Below, piece by piece: positions 51,163 to 53,661 of a DNA stretch of 53,661 nucleotides (its first letter is position 1; each line of letters starts with the position of its first letter). This DNA is from Bacillota bacterium. GTDB taxonomy: Bacteria > Bacillota > Proteinivoracia > UBA4975 > VEMY01. The stretch spans positions 1 through 53,661 of the forward strand of contig VEMY01000011.1 of assembly GCA_009711825.1 (NCBI GenBank), written 5' to 3'. The notes beneath the pieces are model-generated. The model was not told the origin of the DNA. It searched no databases and saw nothing but the letters and a program-made list of their open reading frames with translations. The position numbers and the translations under genes were made by a program.

Positions 51163-51762
51163 ATGTTTACTTTTTTCCTTATGCAAATCAAGACAATTCG
51201 TTTACATGACCCGGCTGTCCGCTCGGTATTAGAAGTACTTTTTTGCTACCCCGGTCTTCATGCCCTGATGCTGCATTATCCCGCCAACTGGCTGTGGCGA
51301 CTGGGATTCTGTTTGTTGGCAAGAGTAATCAGCAATCTAAACCGCTTTATCACAGGAATTGAAATTCATCCCGGTGCACAGGTTCACCCCAGTTGCTTCA
51401 TCGACCATGGAATGGGTATCGTAATCGGGGAAACGGCAGAAATTGGAGAGAATGTACGCATCTATCACGGTGTCACCCTCGGCGGAACCGGCAAGGATAA
51501 GGGCAAGCGGCATCCCACTGTGGCCGCAAATGTCCTGATTGGCGCTGGCGCCACAGTACTGGGGCCAATTCATGTCGGTGAAAACTCCCGAATCGGCGCC
51601 GGGGCGGTAGTGATGCATGATGTGGCGCCGGGAACGACAATGGTTGGGGTTCCTGCGGTCCCGGTTCAACGCGGCAGACGTATTCACCGTTGTGAACTCT
51701 CCGAACTCCGTTCCCGAGTTGAAAACCTGGAAAAACTGCTGGAGGCAAAACATGAAAACTAA
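51163..51762 (+). CDS. cysE: Serine O-acetyltransferase
   Basis: The 199-residue enzyme acetylates serine with acetyl-CoA, the first step of cysteine synthesis. The left-handed beta-helix (hexapeptide repeats) has IEIHPGAQVHPSCFIDHGMG, IGETAEIGENVRIYHGVTLGG and the KRHPTVAANVLIGAGA block. The C-terminal tail carries a short coiled coil (LSELRSRVENLEKLLEA). The N-terminal helical domain is short, as in Gram-positive CysE. The start at 51163 has GAGG eight bases upstream. An upstream in-frame TTG lies inside the -35 box and is excluded. It overlaps cysK by 11 bases. Confidence 0.94.
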   Translation: MFTFFLMQIKTIRLHDPAVRSVLEVLFCYPGLHALMLHYPANWLWRLGFCLLARVISNLNRFITGIEIHPGAQVHPSCFIDHGMGIVIGETAEIGENVRIYHGVTLGGTGKDKGKRHPTVAANVLIGAGATVLGPIHVGENSRIGAGAVVMHDVAPGTTMVGVPAVPVQRGRRIHRCELSELRSRVENLEKLLEAKHEN

Positions 51763-52660
51763 GATTACTGATTTAATCGGCAACACTCCCATCCTCAAAT
51801 ATTGTGAAAACTCGGAGGCGGCAGCGATTTGGGTAAAATTGGAGAACGCCAATCCCGGCGGTAGTGTTAAAGATCGAATCGCCGCCGCGATGCTGCAAGC
51901 GGGAAAAGCCAAGGGTCTCATTACTGAAGCAACTATCGTTATTGAAGCTACCAGTGGCAATACCGGCATTGGCCTGGCAATGGCGGCGGCGGCCCAGAAC
52001 CTACCCTTAACTCTGGTGATGCCGGATACCATGAGTATTGAACGCCGCCAGCTATTAGCTGCCTATGGCGCCCGCCTGGAGCTAACTCCCGGAAGCAAAG
52101 GCATGAAGGGAGCGCTTGAGCGCGTCAGCGAACTTGTGGCTGAGAATAAAAATTACTGGCATGTAGATCAATTTTCCAATCCAGCCAACCCTGCTATCCA
52201 TTACTCCCAAACCGGCCCCGAACTATATCAGCAATTAGCGGGAAAAATCGACGCGCTAGTTTTAGGGGTCGGCACCGGCGGCAGCTTGACAGGCATTGGC
52301 CGCTACCTCAGAGAACGAATCCCTGAATTGAAAATTTTCGCTGTGGAGCCTTCCCTTTCTCCCGTGCTCGCCGGCGGGCAAGGGGGGCCCCATCCTATTC
52401 AGGGCATCGGCGCTGGCTTTATTCCAGCGGTGCTAGACACCAGCCTGATTGATCAAGTCATTGCGGTTGAAGCCGAAAATGCCTTTGCAACAGCCCGAAA
52501 AATGGCCAGAAAGCTAGGGGTGTTGGCAGGCATTTCATCCGGTGCTGCCATCTGGGCAGCCACCGAAGTTGCAAATACTCTGGGCTCGGACAAAAATGTC
52601 GTCACCCTGGCCCCGGATACCGGAGAACGTTATTTATCAACTGAGTTATTTTCACAATAG
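51752..52660 (+). CDS. cysK: Cysteine synthase A (O-acetylserine sulfhydrylase)
   Basis: The 302-residue PLP enzyme makes cysteine from O-acetylserine and sulfide. It starts MKTKITDLIGNTPIL. The cofactor lysine is in NPGGSVKDRIA near residue 41, substrate-loop TSGNTGIGLAM near 67, the PLP-phosphate site GVGTGGSLTGIG near 173, and SSGAA near 260. GGAGG lies six bases before the ATG, inside the end of cysE. The two genes form a short cysteine synthesis operon ended by a terminator. Confidence 0.96.
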   Translation: MKTKITDLIGNTPILKYCENSEAAAIWVKLENANPGGSVKDRIAAAMLQAGKAKGLITEATIVIEATSGNTGIGLAMAAAAQNLPLTLVMPDTMSIERRQLLAAYGARLELTPGSKGMKGALERVSELVAENKNYWHVDQFSNPANPAIHYSQTGPELYQQLAGKIDALVLGVGTGGSLTGIGRYLRERIPELKIFAVEPSLSPVLAGGQGGPHPIQGIGAGFIPAVLDTSLIDQVIAVEAENAFATARKMARKLGVLAGISSGAAIWAATEVANTLGSDKNVVTLAPDTGERYLSTELFSQ

Positions 52661-52668
52661 AATGTGCA

Positions 52669-52710
52669 AAAACGGGCCATGACCGAAGCATAATCGGGTC
52701 GGCCCGTTTT
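52669..52710 (+). terminator. Intrinsic terminator of cysE-cysK
   Basis: AAAACGGGCC (52669-52678) pairs perfectly with GGCCCGTTTT (52701-52710), and an inner GACC/GGTC pairing extends the stem. The end of the arm is the T run. It starts nine bases after the cysK stop. Confidence 0.85.
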
Positions 52711-52769
52711 ATGTTATACTCCGTGCCCCCCCTGCGTATGTATAGTTATACTCGACGGGAGGGGATCAA

Positions 52770-53661
52770 ATGAAACAAATAATGCTCATTGGCGACCTGG
52801 CACGATGGCAGCCGGAAGCTGAGTTTATCCATGATATGCTCAGCTTTACCGGTGTGCGGGTAATCACGGTGAATTTAGGCAATGAAAGTTGTAATGCGGA
52901 TCTGAATCGTGCTGATGTGCAATATTTGTTTGACAATTCGGAGCTGGCCGTGGCAATAGAAAAAATGACTAAGAAATTTTATGCCCAGGGCATAGTCGAT
53001 GGAGTCCTCTTTCTCAGCTCCGGCCTCAAAAGCGATACATCCTTACACGATGCCGTCTTTTCCGGCTTTCCATTTGGGATTCCGAAATTTTTGGTGGGTG
53101 ACCCCGGCATCACACCACTAGGCGGACGTGATATCGTTAAAATTCCGATTCCGGGTTCTTCCGGGAACTTCAATTCAGTCCGGAAGATTACGCTCTCCAA
53201 TGCTGTATTTGCCCTCAGCGGCATGACCCTGAACAATATCTGCAATTACGGTTCCGCACAACCGTTGGTAGGAGTGATAACTTCTTGCAATCAGAATGAA
53301 ATCAACCGCAAACTACAGGCAAAAGGTCTGAATTACATTGGTTTTGATGTTTCAGATCCATTGCTTCCGCAACTCATTAAAGATGGATTTATCCACGGTA
53401 TCTTGATTATTAAAGACACCTTGCCCCCCATCCTGATTGAGGTGGTTAAAGCAGGGGGTATCCGCGAAATCCCTTTGGTGATTGGGTGTAAAGACCCGTT
53501 TACAATCTGTGAGAATCTCCCCGATATTGGAGCAATAAAAATTCTCCACACTTCAGGCAAATCGCCCGTAACCTGCAAGCAAATCAGTTTTCACCCTATA
53601 AACTGTGTGTACGCCAATGAAAAATTCTTTTCAGCTGCGATTCACTTGCTCCGCAAATCAT
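52770..53661 (+). CDS. Tm-1-like (UPF0261) protein, cut by the window end
   Basis: The frame is open from the ATG at 52770 to the end of the window (297 residues, no stop), so only the N-terminal part is seen. It follows GGGAGGGG by seven bases. The features match the Tm-1-like ATP-binding family: GDLARWQPEAEFIHDML at the start, GVLFLSSGLKSDTSLHDAVF near 90, GIPKFLVGDPG near 115 and the RDIVKIPIPG block. In classic members the corresponding parts read GTLDTKG-E and G-GGS-GT; both are changed here, so it is a divergent member. Function of the family is poorly known. Two TATACT boxes (52715-52720 and 52747-52752) precede it as possible -10 elements. Confidence 0.7.
   Translation, partial: MKQIMLIGDLARWQPEAEFIHDMLSFTGVRVITVNLGNESCNADLNRADVQYLFDNSELAVAIEKMTKKFYAQGIVDGVLFLSSGLKSDTSLHDAVFSGFPFGIPKFLVGDPGITPLGGRDIVKIPIPGSSGNFNSVRKITLSNAVFALSGMTLNNICNYGSAQPLVGVITSCNQNEINRKLQAKGLNYIGFDVSDPLLPQLIKDGFIHGILIIKDTLPPILIEVVKAGGIREIPLVIGCKDPFTICENLPDIGAIKILHTSGKSPVTCKQISFHPINCVYANEKFFSAAIHLLRKS

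Noticed and set aside
1-53661. CRISPR arrays, insertion sequences, prophage or integrated elements
   Set aside because: No spaced direct repeats, transposase, integrase or terminal repeats were seen. The tRNA genes at 36444 and 50960 have no duplicated 3-prime ends beside them that would suggest attachment sites.

Overview
The window comes from the chromosome of an endospore-forming, low-to-mid GC member of the Firmicutes, most likely in or near the class Clostridia. The evidence is a complete spoIIGA-sigE-sigG sporulation cassette, a dcw cluster in Gram-positive order (mraZ to ftsZ, then the ylm genes and divIVA), RemA, RqcH, a CotJC-type manganese catalase and many GTG/TTG starts behind strong GGAGG ribosome binding sites. 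The exact lineage cannot be settled from sequence alone. Almost all genes lie on the minus strand. No phage, insertion sequence or CRISPR array was seen.

Right to left along the minus strand, the core is a division and cell-wall block. mraZ-rsmH-ftsL-PBP-murF-mraY-murD-ftsW-murA-ftsQ-ftsA-ftsZ (32010 to 18706) ends at a terminator that overlaps the ftsZ stop. spoIIGA-sigE-sigG (18635 to 16179) follows and ends at another terminator. Then come a PRC-barrel protein (ylmC), an HlyD-like protein, yggS, yggT, ylmH and divIVA, closed by a third terminator. Next are chorismate genes aroC-aroB-aroA, an Asp/Glu racemase, a DUF5665 protein, a DksA/TraR protein, lspA and rluD. rluD converges on plus-strand rqcH, with the last 74 bp of the two genes overlapping. 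At the left end are a calcium P-type ATPase, yicC, remA, rpoZ and a 33-residue membrane peptide gene. Several genes usual in these conserved strings are absent from their expected slots: gmk, sepF, murG/murC/murB and ileS.

The middle part (32.1-38.6 kb) is an envelope and redox block: osmC, lgt, a CopZ-type metallochaperone, then ccdA with a thioredoxin-like lipoprotein. A CsoR-type palindrome lies on the start region of the ccdA promoter. A membrane-anchored protein of unknown function and a zinc ribbon protein follow. Divergent from these are a DMT/YdcZ protein and tRNA-Arg(CCG), then a YetF protein and a 57-residue gene.

From 43.5 to 37.5 kb runs a tightly packed probable operon: PPC/DUF296 protein, nrdR, a Crp/Fnr regulator, a YczE-like membrane protein, tldD, pmbA (tldE) and a PHP phosphoesterase. 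To its right lie a divergent APH-fold protein without a catalytic HxD motif, a flavin reductase-like protein, an Mrp/ApbC ATPase, a TIGR01906-like membrane protein, a lipoprotein, a manganese catalase and a HAD phosphatase.

The most unusual gene is at 48675-50840. It fuses a D-Ala-D-Ala-ligase-like ATP-grasp domain to an M20-peptidase-like domain that appears to have lost its metal ligands. The right end carries tRNA-Val(CAC), cysE-cysK, and the start of a divergent Tm-1-like (UPF0261) gene cut by the window end.
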